Below, one piece after another: positions 47,389 through 56,900 of a stretch of 64,000 nt of DNA (positions within the stretch are counted from its first letter, which is position 1; the number at the start of each line of letters is the position of its first letter). The translations under genes were made by a program, and so were the position numbers. The notes beneath the pieces were generated by a model. That model was not told the DNA's origin. It ran no database searches and saw nothing but the letters and a program-made list of their open reading frames with translations. Source of the stretch: Polynucleobacter sp. MWH-UH35A (lineage in GTDB: Bacteria > Pseudomonadota > Gammaproteobacteria > Burkholderiales > Burkholderiaceae); NCBI RefSeq assembly GCF_018687075.1, contig NZ_CP061285.1, forward strand, positions 1,612,001 through 1,676,000, in the 5' to 3' direction.

Positions 47389-48399
47389 TTAGGAACTTAG
47401 GGCGCCCGATAATAATTTTGAGGTGATATCGACAATAGGAATCACTCTGTCGTATGCCATACGGGTTGGGCCAATGACGCCAAGAGTTCCCACTACCTGC
47501 CCGTCAACGCTATAAGGGGCACTAATTACAGCAAGATCTTCGTATGGCAATAAATCACTTTCACCGCCAATAAAAATTTGAATGCCATCTGCATGACTCG
47601 AGACATCAAGTAGTTGCATGAGCACTGATTTTTGCTCCAACATATCAAACATCTTACGCAACTTATCAAGGTTTGAGCTTAAATCACCAACATTTAGTAA
47701 ACGTCGCTCACCAGATAGCACCATATCTCCACGACTCATATCGTAATCAGCAACCCCGCTTTGTAAAGCCAATGCCATCAATCCAGAAATATCAGTACGC
47801 AAACTATCGAGCTCGGATTTCAAATGCAAGCGCACCTGCTCAAAACTTTTTCCAGCAAAATGGGTATTAATAAAATTACCCGCTTCGATGAGTTGGCTAG
47901 GCGTGTAATCCTGCGTTGTTGGCAAGATACGATTTTGCACATCGCCCTCTGGTGTGACCATGATGAGCAAAATCTTGCCCTCACCCAAGCGTAAGAACTC
48001 AATATGTTTAAAAACCTGAGCCCGCTTAGGCGTCATCACTACCCCAGCAAAATGTGTCAAATTCGACAAAATCTGTGCTGCGGAGTTCAAAACCCTTTGC
48101 GGAGAATCGGGCAGAAGGCCCCTTTCAACCTCTCGAGCAGCCATTGCCTCCAAGGGACGCACTGTCACCATCGTGTCCACAAATAAGCGATAGCCTCGGG
48201 GGGTGGGAATACGGCCTGCAGAAGTGTGGGGGCTAGTAACGAGCCCCATGTCCTCCAAATCAGCCATCACATTACGTATAGTGGCTGCAGAAAGGTCTAA
48301 ACCCGAGAATCTGGATAGCGTTCGGGAGCCAATAGGCTGACCCTCCTCGATATAGCGCTCGATGAGGGTTTTTAGTAGAGCTCGGGAACGTTCATCCAT
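47389..48399 (-). CDS. hrcA: Heat-inducible transcription repressor HrcA
   Basis: Repressor of class I heat-shock genes, binds CIRCE; 336 residues. The N-terminal winged helix has [22 protein letters not shown] and [20 protein letters not shown], followed by [17 protein letters not shown], all HrcA signatures. TAAAAT (minus strand, 48415-48410) ten bases before the ATG is a possible -10 box. No CIRCE inverted repeat is visible in the window. It is divergent from nadK, the conserved arrangement. Confidence 0.96.
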   Translation of the reverse strand: MDERSRALLKTLIERYIEEGQPIGSRTLSRFSGLDLSAATIRNVMADLEDMGLVTSPHTSAGRIPTPRGYRLFVDTMVTVRPLEAMAAREVERGLLPDSPQRVLNSAAQILSNLTHFAGVVMTPKRAQVFKHIEFLRLGEGKILLIMVTPEGDVQNRILPTTQDYTPSQLIEAGNFINTHFAGKSFEQVRLHLKSELDSLRTDISGLMALALQSGVADYDMSRGDMVLSGERRLLNVGDLSSNLDKLRKMFDMLEQKSVLMQLLDVSSHADGIQIFIGGESDLLPYEDLAVISAPYSVDGQVVGTLGVIGPTRMAYDRVIPIVDITSKLLSGALSS

Positions 48400-48424
48400 G
48401 GTGGAAGGGATTTTATGCCTATGG

Positions 48425-48430
48425 TTTAAT
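48425..48430 (+). promoter_or_regulatory. -10 box of nadK, leaderless arrangement
   Basis: TTTAAT ends six bases before the nadK ATG (48437). A hrcA -10 candidate lies 10 bases away on the other strand. Confidence 0.4.
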
Positions 48431-48436
48431 CGTTAT

Positions 48437-49342
48437 ATGTTAAGCCCATCCCCAAATTCCAGCAAAAAGGCATTCAGCCGAGTTGCGCTTGTCGGTAAAT
48501 ACCAGGCTGATGGCATTGAGGATCACCTTAAAGACTTGGCTAAATTGCTGGCTGACTTGGGTTGTGAGGCCTTTATTGAGTTTGATACAGCCACCCATCT
48601 CGCCCTTTCTGGCTACCCAACCAAAACGGCTCGAGACTTCGCCGGGCAAATTGACCTAGTGGTTGTTTTAGGGGGTGACGGCACCATGCTCGGCATCGCT
48701 CGGCAGTTAGCGGGCAGCAATGTTCCGTTGGTTGGTATCAATATGGGCCGACTCGGCTACATGACGGATATTCCAATCCAATCCGTTCACACCACCCTGC
48801 CAAAAATGATTGCGGGCGATTACGAAGCGGATACGCGTACCTTGTTAGATGCAGTCGTTCTTCGCAATGGCAAAGAAATTAATCGTGCGCTCGCACTGAA
48901 CGATGTAGTTGTCAATCGCTCTGGTATCTCAGGGATGGTTGAGTTAGCAGTGCGGGTGAATGGCTCGTTTATGTATAACCAACGTTCCGATGGGTTAATC
49001 GTTTCAACCCCAACTGGCTCAACTGCTTATGCCTTATCTGCTGGCGGACCCATTTTGCACCCACATGTAGCGGGCATCTTGTTGGCACCAATTGCCCCAC
49101 ACTCCCTCTCTAACCGCCCGATTGTTTTGCCACAAGATAGTGTCACCGTCATTGAAGTTGTGGATGGTCGCGAGGTGATTGTCAATTTTGATATGCAATC
49201 TCAAACTAATTTACAAAGCGGTGACAAGATTGAAGTTCGTCAATCTCAAAAAACAATTGACCTACTTCATCCAAGCAATCACAGTGACTACAAAACCTTG
49301 CGCGAAAAGCTGCACTGGAATGAGTACCCATCGACATTCTGA
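48437..49342 (+). CDS. nadK: NAD kinase
   Basis: Phosphorylates NAD to NADP; 301 residues from ATG 48437. The GGDGTMLG motif, GRLGYMTD, NDVVVNRSG and SDGLIVSTPTGSTAYALSAGGP are all intact. The frame is open back to 48362 through hrcA, but ATG 48437 (MLSPSPNSS) is the first start outside hrcA and has a -10 box before it. It is followed by recN after 26 bases; hrcA/nadK-recN is a conserved neighbourhood. Confidence 0.96.
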   Translation: MLSPSPNSSKKAFSRVALVGKYQADGIEDHLKDLAKLLADLGCEAFIEFDTATHLALSGYPTKTARDFAGQIDLVVVLGGDGTMLGIARQLAGSNVPLVGINMGRLGYMTDIPIQSVHTTLPKMIAGDYEADTRTLLDAVVLRNGKEINRALALNDVVVNRSGISGMVELAVRVNGSFMYNQRSDGLIVSTPTGSTAYALSAGGPILHPHVAGILLAPIAPHSLSNRPIVLPQDSVTVIEVVDGREVIVNFDMQSQTNLQSGDKIEVRQSQKTIDLLHPSNHSDYKTLREKLHWNEYPSTF

Positions 49343-49357
49343 TGTCGTGTTTTTTGC

Positions 49358-49363
49358 TACGCT
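49358..49363 (+). promoter_or_regulatory. Possible -10 box of recN, leaderless arrangement
   Basis: TACGCT (TANNNT) ends five bases before the recN ATG (49369); no ribosome site is present. No LexA box was recognised. Confidence 0.35.
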
Positions 49364-49368
49364 AATAC

Positions 49369-51039
49369 ATGCTTCAAACCATCTCACTTCGTGACTTTGT
49401 CATTGTTGACCAGCTTGAGCTAGATTTCTCAAGTGGCTTTACTGTGCTTACCGGAGAGACGGGTGCCGGTAAATCTATTCTGCTGGATGCGCTTGGGCTC
49501 GTTCTGGGTGAGCGCGCGGATAGTAGTCAAATACGCGAAGGCAGTAACCGCGCAGAAATTTCTGCACTCTTTCGCATTGAGCCTGAATTACAGGAGTCTT
49601 TTAGCCAATGGCTAGATACCCAAGGGTTTCCATTGGAAGATGATGGCCAAAGCTTATTGCTAAAAAGAACGGTGGAAGTGAATGGTCGTAGCCGTGCATT
49701 TATCAATGGCAGTGTTGCGACCTTAGCGCAATTACGCGAAGCTGGTGATCAACTTGTCGATATTCATGGGCAACATGCACACCAACTTCTATTAAAAGGT
49801 GGGGCACAACGCGAACTTTTAGATCGCCATGCCAACTTGTTACCACTAGCGACAGATGTAGCACAAGCATTTAAAACATTAGCCGATTCTCGTCGTCGTC
49901 TTGAGCAAGCAGAAAACGCAGGGCAGGATGTTGAACGCGAACGAGAGCGACTTGAATGGCAACTTGAGGAGCTCTCTGAGCTTTCTCCACAAGAGGGCGA
50001 ATGGCTCAGCATTCAAAATGAACATGGTCGCCTAGCAAACGGAGCAAAGTTAATTGGTGGTTGCCAAGAAGCGATTGAAATATTGAGCGACGCCGACAAC
50101 TCTATTGAATCGACCCTTTCGAAAGTGTGCCTCAGCGTGGGCGGCCTAGCAGAACATGATCCAGCCCTTAGCGAAGTCAGCCAAGCTCTAGAGTCAGCCA
50201 ATATTCAGTTAGACGAAGCAATTCATGGACTGAATCGCTACCTACAAAAGATTGACTTAGATCCAGCCCGTCTTGCTCAAGTAGAAGAGCGCATGCAAGC
50301 ATTGCATAGCGCCGCTCGGAAGTACCGCACTGAAGCGGATGATCTGCCCAGACTTCTTTCAGAGACCTCAGAACGGCTTGACGCTTTAACAGCCTCCCAA
50401 AATATTGAAGCACTTCGAGAACAAGTAAAGCATGAGGAAGCGGCTTATTTAAAACTGGCAAAACAACTTTCTCAAAAACGTAGCAAGGCTGCCAAAGAAT
50501 TAGGTGATTTAGTAACGAGCGCCATGCAAGATTTATCTATGGCTGGCGGTCGCTTAGAAATTGCACTAGCACCCCTCAATGAAGGTGGATCGCATGGTCT
50601 TGAGCAAATTGAATTCTTGGTTGCAGGCCATGCCGGTAGCACTCCTCGCTCGCTTGCAAAAGTAGCCTCTGGGGGTGAGTTAGCACGCATAAGTTTGGCA
50701 ATCAGTGTGATTACCAGCAAAGCCTCTTTCACACCAACACTCATCTTTGACGAAGTCGATGCCGGCATTGGCGGGGCAGTTGCGGAGACCGTTGGCAAGC
50801 TATTGCACCAATTAGGCCAGTCTCACCAAATCTTATGCGTAACCCATTTGCCACAGGTCGCCGCTCAAGGCAATCACCACCTAAAGGTCAGCAAATCACA
50901 AAACGGTGATAAGACCGTGTCGCAAGTACATATATTAGGCAGAGCCGAACGAGTCGAGGAAGTTGCTCGTATGCTTGGTGGCGCAACGATTACCGATACC
51001 ACCCGCAGGCATGCTCGAGAACTTCTAGAGCAAAACTAA
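49369..51039 (+). CDS. recN: DNA repair protein RecN
   Basis: SMC-like ATPase acting in double-strand break repair, 556 residues. Walker A is GETGAGKSILLDAL near residues 29-42; the centre is a long coiled coil (about 150-390); the ABC signature is ASGGELARISLA and Walker B LIFDEVDAGIGG, followed by CVTHLPQVAA. The start at ATG 49369 gives the correct MLQTISLRDFVIVD N-terminus. It is convergent with glnE, 24 bases apart. Confidence 0.96.
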   Translation: MLQTISLRDFVIVDQLELDFSSGFTVLTGETGAGKSILLDALGLVLGERADSSQIREGSNRAEISALFRIEPELQESFSQWLDTQGFPLEDDGQSLLLKRTVEVNGRSRAFINGSVATLAQLREAGDQLVDIHGQHAHQLLLKGGAQRELLDRHANLLPLATDVAQAFKTLADSRRRLEQAENAGQDVERERERLEWQLEELSELSPQEGEWLSIQNEHGRLANGAKLIGGCQEAIEILSDADNSIESTLSKVCLSVGGLAEHDPALSEVSQALESANIQLDEAIHGLNRYLQKIDLDPARLAQVEERMQALHSAARKYRTEADDLPRLLSETSERLDALTASQNIEALREQVKHEEAAYLKLAKQLSQKRSKAAKELGDLVTSAMQDLSMAGGRLEIALAPLNEGGSHGLEQIEFLVAGHAGSTPRSLAKVASGGELARISLAISVITSKASFTPTLIFDEVDAGIGGAVAETVGKLLHQLGQSHQILCVTHLPQVAAQGNHHLKVSKSQNGDKTVSQVHILGRAERVEEVARMLGGATITDTTRRHARELLEQN

Positions 51040-51063
51040 AGCAATTATTAAAAAATAATCCTT

Positions 51064-53886
51064 CTAGTTGATATTGGATGGAGCCTTAAATATTTCCAGC
51101 CAAAGCGCCTGCACTGAGTCTCTTGCGGTAATGAGCTCCGGTTCGCTCTCCAAGTTAATGCGGGTTTTTTCTGCGCCATCTAAACGCATGCGATGTTGAT
51201 GTGCTCTTAATAGACGATAAGCATCCCCAACAGATTGCGCAGCATCCGGAGTTATCAAGCCAACATCTCCAGCAATATGCAATAAAGCAATATTGCCTAA
51301 ATTACCTACAAGCCGAGAGTGCTTATGAGCATAGGCTAATACCAAAAACTGGACAATAAATTCAATATCCACCATACCGCCAGCGTCATGTTTCAAGTCG
51401 AACTCTGGATTTGCGTTAGGATGACCCGCATGCACCTTGCGACGCATTTCTAAAATCTCTGCGCGCAGCTGTTCAATATTGCGTTGCTGGGTTAAAACCT
51501 CTGAACGAACAGAATCAAAGAAGGAACCCACATCAGGATTGCCAGCCGAAAAGCGTGCTCGCGTAAGGGCTTGATGCTCCCAGACCCAAGCAGCATTGTC
51601 ACCCTGGCGAAGTTGGTATTTCTTAAAGGCATCGGCATTCGTTACCAGGAATCCTGCTGAACCATTGGGCCGAAGCCGTGTATCAATTTCAAATAGGCTA
51701 CCTGTGGAAGTAAATGCAGTGAGCCAATTGATCATTCGCTTTGCTAGCAGCGCATAAATTTCTTGGGCCGCATAATCAGACTCTTCTGCTTGGAACAAAA
51801 AGATAATATCCAGATCTGAGGCATAGCCCAATTCTTTGCCGCCCAACTTACCATAGGAAATAACGGCAAATGGTGGGCTAACTTGCGCTGGTAATTCAAA
51901 CTTCTGAGCCACGCTTGGCCAGATACGCTCAAAAGTAGCCTGAAGAATTAAATCTGCCAACGTAGATAAATGATCGCTAACCCTTTCTACTGGCAGTGCT
52001 TGCTGAACACCAATCCCCAGGTCTGTTAGTAGCGTAATAAAGGTTTCATTGTGGTGAGTAACTCGCAAAATATCCATTGCCTGCTCAGATCCATCACCCT
52101 CGGCCATCGCATCATCCAGCCGCATATTGAGATTGGCTTTTACCTCACACCAATATTGCTCTGGATTCTCGATCAAAGCTCTTTCGGTTTGAGAGTTCAA
52201 GAGATGATCAAGCAAATGGGGATGACGCGTTAGGTATTGAGCCCCCCACTGGGAGGCCTTGAGCAGATCCAGTACATTGGCAAGCGCCCGAGGGTACTCA
52301 GCCAAGATGGAAAGGTATGCACTGCGTCTTGCAATCGCCTCAAGCAAATTAAAGAAGCGTAATAGTGTCTGGTCAGCATTTGCGGAATCAGAACCCCCAC
52401 TCTGCAAACTTTGAGCTGCTTTGCACATCAAGTTATCAAAAATTAAACGACTCTTCTCTGGCAAAAGTTTTTGTTTTGGACTATCAGTCCATGCTTGCCA
52501 TCGCTCACAGGAATTGGGGAAAAATTGCTGATCCGGAGTCCAACCTAATGCCAAAGGGGCAATCTCAAGGCGCGCAGCATCATCTAATAGAAATGCTTTT
52601 TCAAAAAGCTGAGCGACATTATTTTGATGGCGCTCTAATTCGGACATAAACGTGTTTACATTCGCATCATGTCCTTGCATTGCAACGGCTAAGCGTGCGC
52701 GTACATCCTCGTCATCAGGAAGGTAGTGAGTTTGCTGGTCATCCCATACCTGAATGCGATGCTCTAAACGCCGCAAGAAAACATAAGCAGCCTGCAGCGC
52801 CTCCACTTCTTGGGGCGGCAAGATGCTGCAATGCTTGATGTGATCTAACACCTCTAAACTCGGACGAATCCTAAAGCGCGGATCAGTACCGCCTCGCATG
52901 AGCTGAAACATTTGCGCTAAAAACTCAATCTCTCGGATACCACCACGCCCCAATTTAATATCACGAGATCGCCCTTGATGGCCCGAGGATCGCTTTTCTG
53001 CTTCCGCTTGAATTTGTGCATGCAAATCACGAATAGAGGCAATCACACCGTAATCTAAATGTCTGCGATACACGAAGGGGCGAATCAGCTGGTCGAGCTC
53101 TTTTTGACAATGAGCAAAATCTGGAGATTCTGGCAAAGGCGCCACTAATCTACCCTTAATCCAGGCGTAGCGCTCCCACTCTCGACCCTGAACCAATAGA
53201 TACTCTTCCAGCATATCCAAACTACAAACTAAGGGGCCCGAATCCCCATTAGGACGTAGGCGCATATCCACCCGAAATACAAATCCATTTGCATCATGCT
53301 CAGCAAGAAGCTTTATCAGCCGCTTACCCATACGAGTAAACCATTCTTGATAAGACAAGCTTTTTGGGCCACCCGTAGTTTCGCCCTCGTGCTCATATAA
53401 AAAGATGAGATCAATATCAGATGAAAGGTTTAGCTCGAGACCACCCAATTTGCCCATACCGACAACCATGAGCGGCATTTCAGATTGGGTTGTTTTGCTC
53501 CAAGGTAGGCCAAAACGATTTTTGAGATCTTCTCGAATATAGGCAATCGATGCAGAGATTGCCAACTCAGCAAAATGGCTGAGTGCATAAGTCACTTCTG
53601 ATAAGTCAGCTTTACCGTTTAAATCTCGGAACGCCACCCACAACATTAAACGCTGTCTAGCAAGTCGTAAGCTTGCCATCCACTCGGCCTCATCCTGCTC
53701 GCTGGATGAGGGGCCAATACGACATTCTTCCAATAATTCCCTAATACCCTGCAAATCAACTTTTTTCTGACCCTGAATGTGAAGCCACTCAAGCCATTCT
53801 GGGTGAGCAGCAAGCCAGCGTCGCGCATAAGTGGAATGCCGCTCTAAAAAATTGATTTGTTGGGGAAAATGATCCATCCCCCCCAT
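51064..53886 (-). CDS. glnE: Glutamine synthetase adenylyltransferase/adenylyl-removing enzyme
   Basis: Adds and removes AMP on glutamine synthetase in response to PII. 940 residues, close to the E. coli protein (946). Two nucleotidyltransferase domains are visible: GMGKLGGLELNLSSDIDLIFLY in the N-terminal half and SYGKLGGKELGYASDLDIIFLF in the C-terminal half, both with Asp-x-Asp, plus the GRGGIREIEF and GGMVDIEFIVQF motifs. The frame is open to 54258 but that part only mirrors yhdP. ATG 53886 (GGA five bases before) or ATG 53877 is the start. Confidence 0.95.
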   Translation of the reverse strand: MGGMDHFPQQINFLERHSTYARRWLAAHPEWLEWLHIQGQKKVDLQGIRELLEECRIGPSSSEQDEAEWMASLRLARQRLMLWVAFRDLNGKADLSEVTYALSHFAELAISASIAYIREDLKNRFGLPWSKTTQSEMPLMVVGMGKLGGLELNLSSDIDLIFLYEHEGETTGGPKSLSYQEWFTRMGKRLIKLLAEHDANGFVFRVDMRLRPNGDSGPLVCSLDMLEEYLLVQGREWERYAWIKGRLVAPLPESPDFAHCQKELDQLIRPFVYRRHLDYGVIASIRDLHAQIQAEAEKRSSGHQGRSRDIKLGRGGIREIEFLAQMFQLMRGGTDPRFRIRPSLEVLDHIKHCSILPPQEVEALQAAYVFLRRLEHRIQVWDDQQTHYLPDDEDVRARLAVAMQGHDANVNTFMSELERHQNNVAQLFEKAFLLDDAARLEIAPLALGWTPDQQFFPNSCERWQAWTDSPKQKLLPEKSRLIFDNLMCKAAQSLQSGGSDSANADQTLLRFFNLLEAIARRSAYLSILAEYPRALANVLDLLKASQWGAQYLTRHPHLLDHLLNSQTERALIENPEQYWCEVKANLNMRLDDAMAEGDGSEQAMDILRVTHHNETFITLLTDLGIGVQQALPVERVSDHLSTLADLILQATFERIWPSVAQKFELPAQVSPPFAVISYGKLGGKELGYASDLDIIFLFQAEESDYAAQEIYALLAKRMINWLTAFTSTGSLFEIDTRLRPNGSAGFLVTNADAFKKYQLRQGDNAAWVWEHQALTRARFSAGNPDVGSFFDSVRSEVLTQQRNIEQLRAEILEMRRKVHAGHPNANPEFDLKHDAGGMVDIEFIVQFLVLAYAHKHSRLVGNLGNIALLHIAGDVGLITPDAAQSVGDAYRLLRAHQHRMRLDGAEKTRINLESEPELITARDSVQALWLEIFKAPSNIN

Positions 53887-53943
53887 CTTAATCCGACCCT
53901 GGAAACCCCCGCCAGAAGCTTGGCGATCAATCCTAGGGTGACG

Positions 53944-53949
53944 GATAAT
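53944..53949 (+). promoter_or_regulatory. -10 box of yhdP, leaderless arrangement
   Basis: GATAAT ends seven bases before the yhdP ATG (53957). On the minus strand the same bases read TATTAT (53950-53945), a -10 candidate for glnE with a leader of about 50 bases. Confidence 0.4.
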
Positions 53950-53956
53950 AGGGGCC

Positions 53957-56900
53957 ATGCTGCAAAACATTATTCCGCCTCGCCTCAAGAGCGTGCTTGC
54001 TAAACGTCCCCAAGGTTCGAGTCGGGCTTGGCGTAAGCGCATCTTGATTTTGGCTGGAGTAACTTTTGCCCTTTTTGTGCTCGGGCATATTGGAGTGCGC
54101 TTTGTACTTTGGCCCCAAATTGAGAAATCCAAAGCTGCCGTTGAAAGACTCATGAGCGCACGAATGGGTGCCGACGTTTCAATGGACTCTTTACAAGTCT
54201 CCTGGACAGGCATAAGACCCAATTTTGAAGTGGAGGGTTTGCGTTTCAACGGACCCAATCAATCAAGACCACTCTTATTTATTCAAAAAATAAATGGGCA
54301 ACTCAGTTGGACGTCCTTCTATCATCTTGAACCGTATTTTCATGAACTCAATATTGAAAATGCTGAAATTTATGCGCAACGCAGTAGCAAAGGTGTCGTT
54401 ACCATTGCTGGCGTTTCTATTGATGGCAAACCGAATGACTATTCTGCTGAGAATTGGCTCTTTGCTCAAAATGAAATTCGCATTAGCGACGTGAAACTCT
54501 TTTGGGATGATCAGCTTAAGAAGAAAGCAACCACGTCGATCCAAGTCCAGAGCCTATCCTTAAGCAATGGCATTCGCAGCCACAAAGGCTCACTGAGCGC
54601 AACCACACCCTGGACCAAAGGCCCGCTCACGGTAGATATTGATTTAGTCCATCACATCGGCGGTCAAGCTGGCAATTGGCGCGACTGGATTGGAACCGTT
54701 TCCTGGAATCTCAATGAACTACAACTAAGTCAAATGGCTGGTGACTTTGCTCTTCCTCTCAATACGCTTGAGGGAATTCTGAATTCCAATGGAAAACTAA
54801 AAATTGATAATGGCAATCCAGATGGCGGAGAAATTTATTTAGCAGCAGACAACCTCACCATCCAGCTATCCAAAGATGAGGATGCGATTGCACTCGGAAG
54901 ATTAGAAACTCACCTCACTCAAGAAACTGAGAGTGGTTTGATAGCTGTCACAACTAAATCATTTGCTTGGCGTGATATTGATAGCCCCAAATCAACGCCG
55001 CTAGAAAATTTAAGCCCGATGACCTTCCGCTGGAGACCGCCAACTGGGGATGGAGAAATTAAAGAGTTTGGATTTTCATCTCCAAAAATTCTGGTGGAAG
55101 ATGTCGCCTTATTTGCATTGAATCTACCGCTGTCGAAAAAAGTTCATCAATGGATAAAGGCCTCGAAAGCGGATGGCGAACTACAAGATCTGGATATCAA
55201 TTGGTCGGAAAGCAAGTCACCCTTATCGGCCCTCAATATTCCCGGAGGATGGTTTAAGTCAAACAAATTAGATTTCACGGTCAGCGGAAAACTCATTGAT
55301 TTAAGTTTTGTTGGCATTAATAAATCTATGCCCTCAGTGAAAAAACTCTCTGGCTTCCTAACTGCCGATCAAAATAAGGGGAGCTTCTCCATTAAATCGA
55401 ATGGCCTTGAGGTTGAGGTAAACGACTTCTTGGTTGACCCCAAAATTCAACTGGATCAAGCAAGTGGTCAAATATCCTGGTCGAAGCAAAAAGGCAATTG
55501 GGTCATTAATGCAAAGCAGTTAGAGCTCGGTAATTCTGAGATTTCAACCACACTCAATATCAACTACATCATTGGCGAGGCTAAAAAGCCGGACTATATG
55601 ACTCTAGATATGGACTTTGCTCAAGCCAATCTAAAAACCGCATACCGCTATCTGCCAGTTGGCATGGGTAGCGAGGCAAAAACATATTTAAGCAAAGCAT
55701 TTGATGCAGGGGTGATTAAAAAAGGGAATCTGCATATTAAGGGCGACCCCAATGCAGTACCTTTTTCTAAAGCAGGCACAGGGGAGTTTACGCTCAACCT
55801 GCCCATTGCTGGGGCCACTTTCAATCCTGCCCCCACCTCCTCACCCGCTCAAGGAGTTTGGCCTGCATTCAATAAAGTCAATGGTGTGCTTGCTATGCAG
55901 AACGCCAACCTCTCGGTAGACATTGATCAAGCAAACTACAAACAAGTGGTTCTCAGTAAATTCCATGCGGATATCCCCAGTGTTAGCGCAAAGCAATTAC
56001 TGCTCACCGTCAATGGCGAGGCACAAGGCGATGCCCCTCAATTATTAGACTATTTATTTGCCTCACCGGTTGGTAAAAAACAGATTGGGCTTGAGCGTAA
56101 TCTCAAGATAACCGGGCCCACCAACTTAAACCTTGGTCTGAAGATTCCGTTAACTGGCAGCGGAGATACCAACACCGACATTCAAATACGCTTTCCTGGC
56201 AATCGAGTTCAATGGGGTGAACTGCCACCATTCGAAAATCTCAAAGGAAAAATTCGAATCACTGAAGTTAATCCAGAGTTTGAAGATATCACCGCCAATT
56301 TTCTTGGTGGAGCCATCAAAATTTCAAGCGCCACGTCTAAGCAAGCTGCCAATATCTATGACATATCGGGAGATGTATCCGCAAAATTTATTAGGGATTA
56401 CTTTGCAAGCGATACCGCAGTAGAGACACTCCCGATCTTGCAAGCTTTCAGCGGAGTGGCAAGATACGACGGCACTATCAGCTTTAATAAAGGCAATAGC
56501 GAAACCAACTTAAAGCTCGATATGCGGGATTGGGGCAGCAATGCTCCCCCGCCCATGAAAAAACAAGCTGGAAGCGCAATGTCTGGCAACCTTATCATCA
56601 AGACCTTTGCAAAGAGCAAAGCTAATACAAGTCGATTCTCTTGGGATGGAAAGATTGGTGATACTTACTTCATTCAAGGTGAGATAGCGACTAACGACAC
56701 CCTGCGTCATGCTGTGGGAATTGGAATACCCGCCACCCCTCCCCAAGAAGGGTTTCAGCTTAATCTAGCAAGCAATGAGTTGAACTTAGATCTTTGGCAA
56801 TCGTTTCTTAGCTCCCAAAGCAGAAAAAATGCCGGGCCACAACCCAATAATTCAAATAACATTCAGATCGCAGCCCAAGTCAAACAATTAACTTTGTTTG

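Noticed and set aside
53887..54258. N-terminal extension of glnE by up to 124 residues
   Set aside because: Runs through the start of yhdP on the other strand; the E. coli length of GlnE is reached from 53886.
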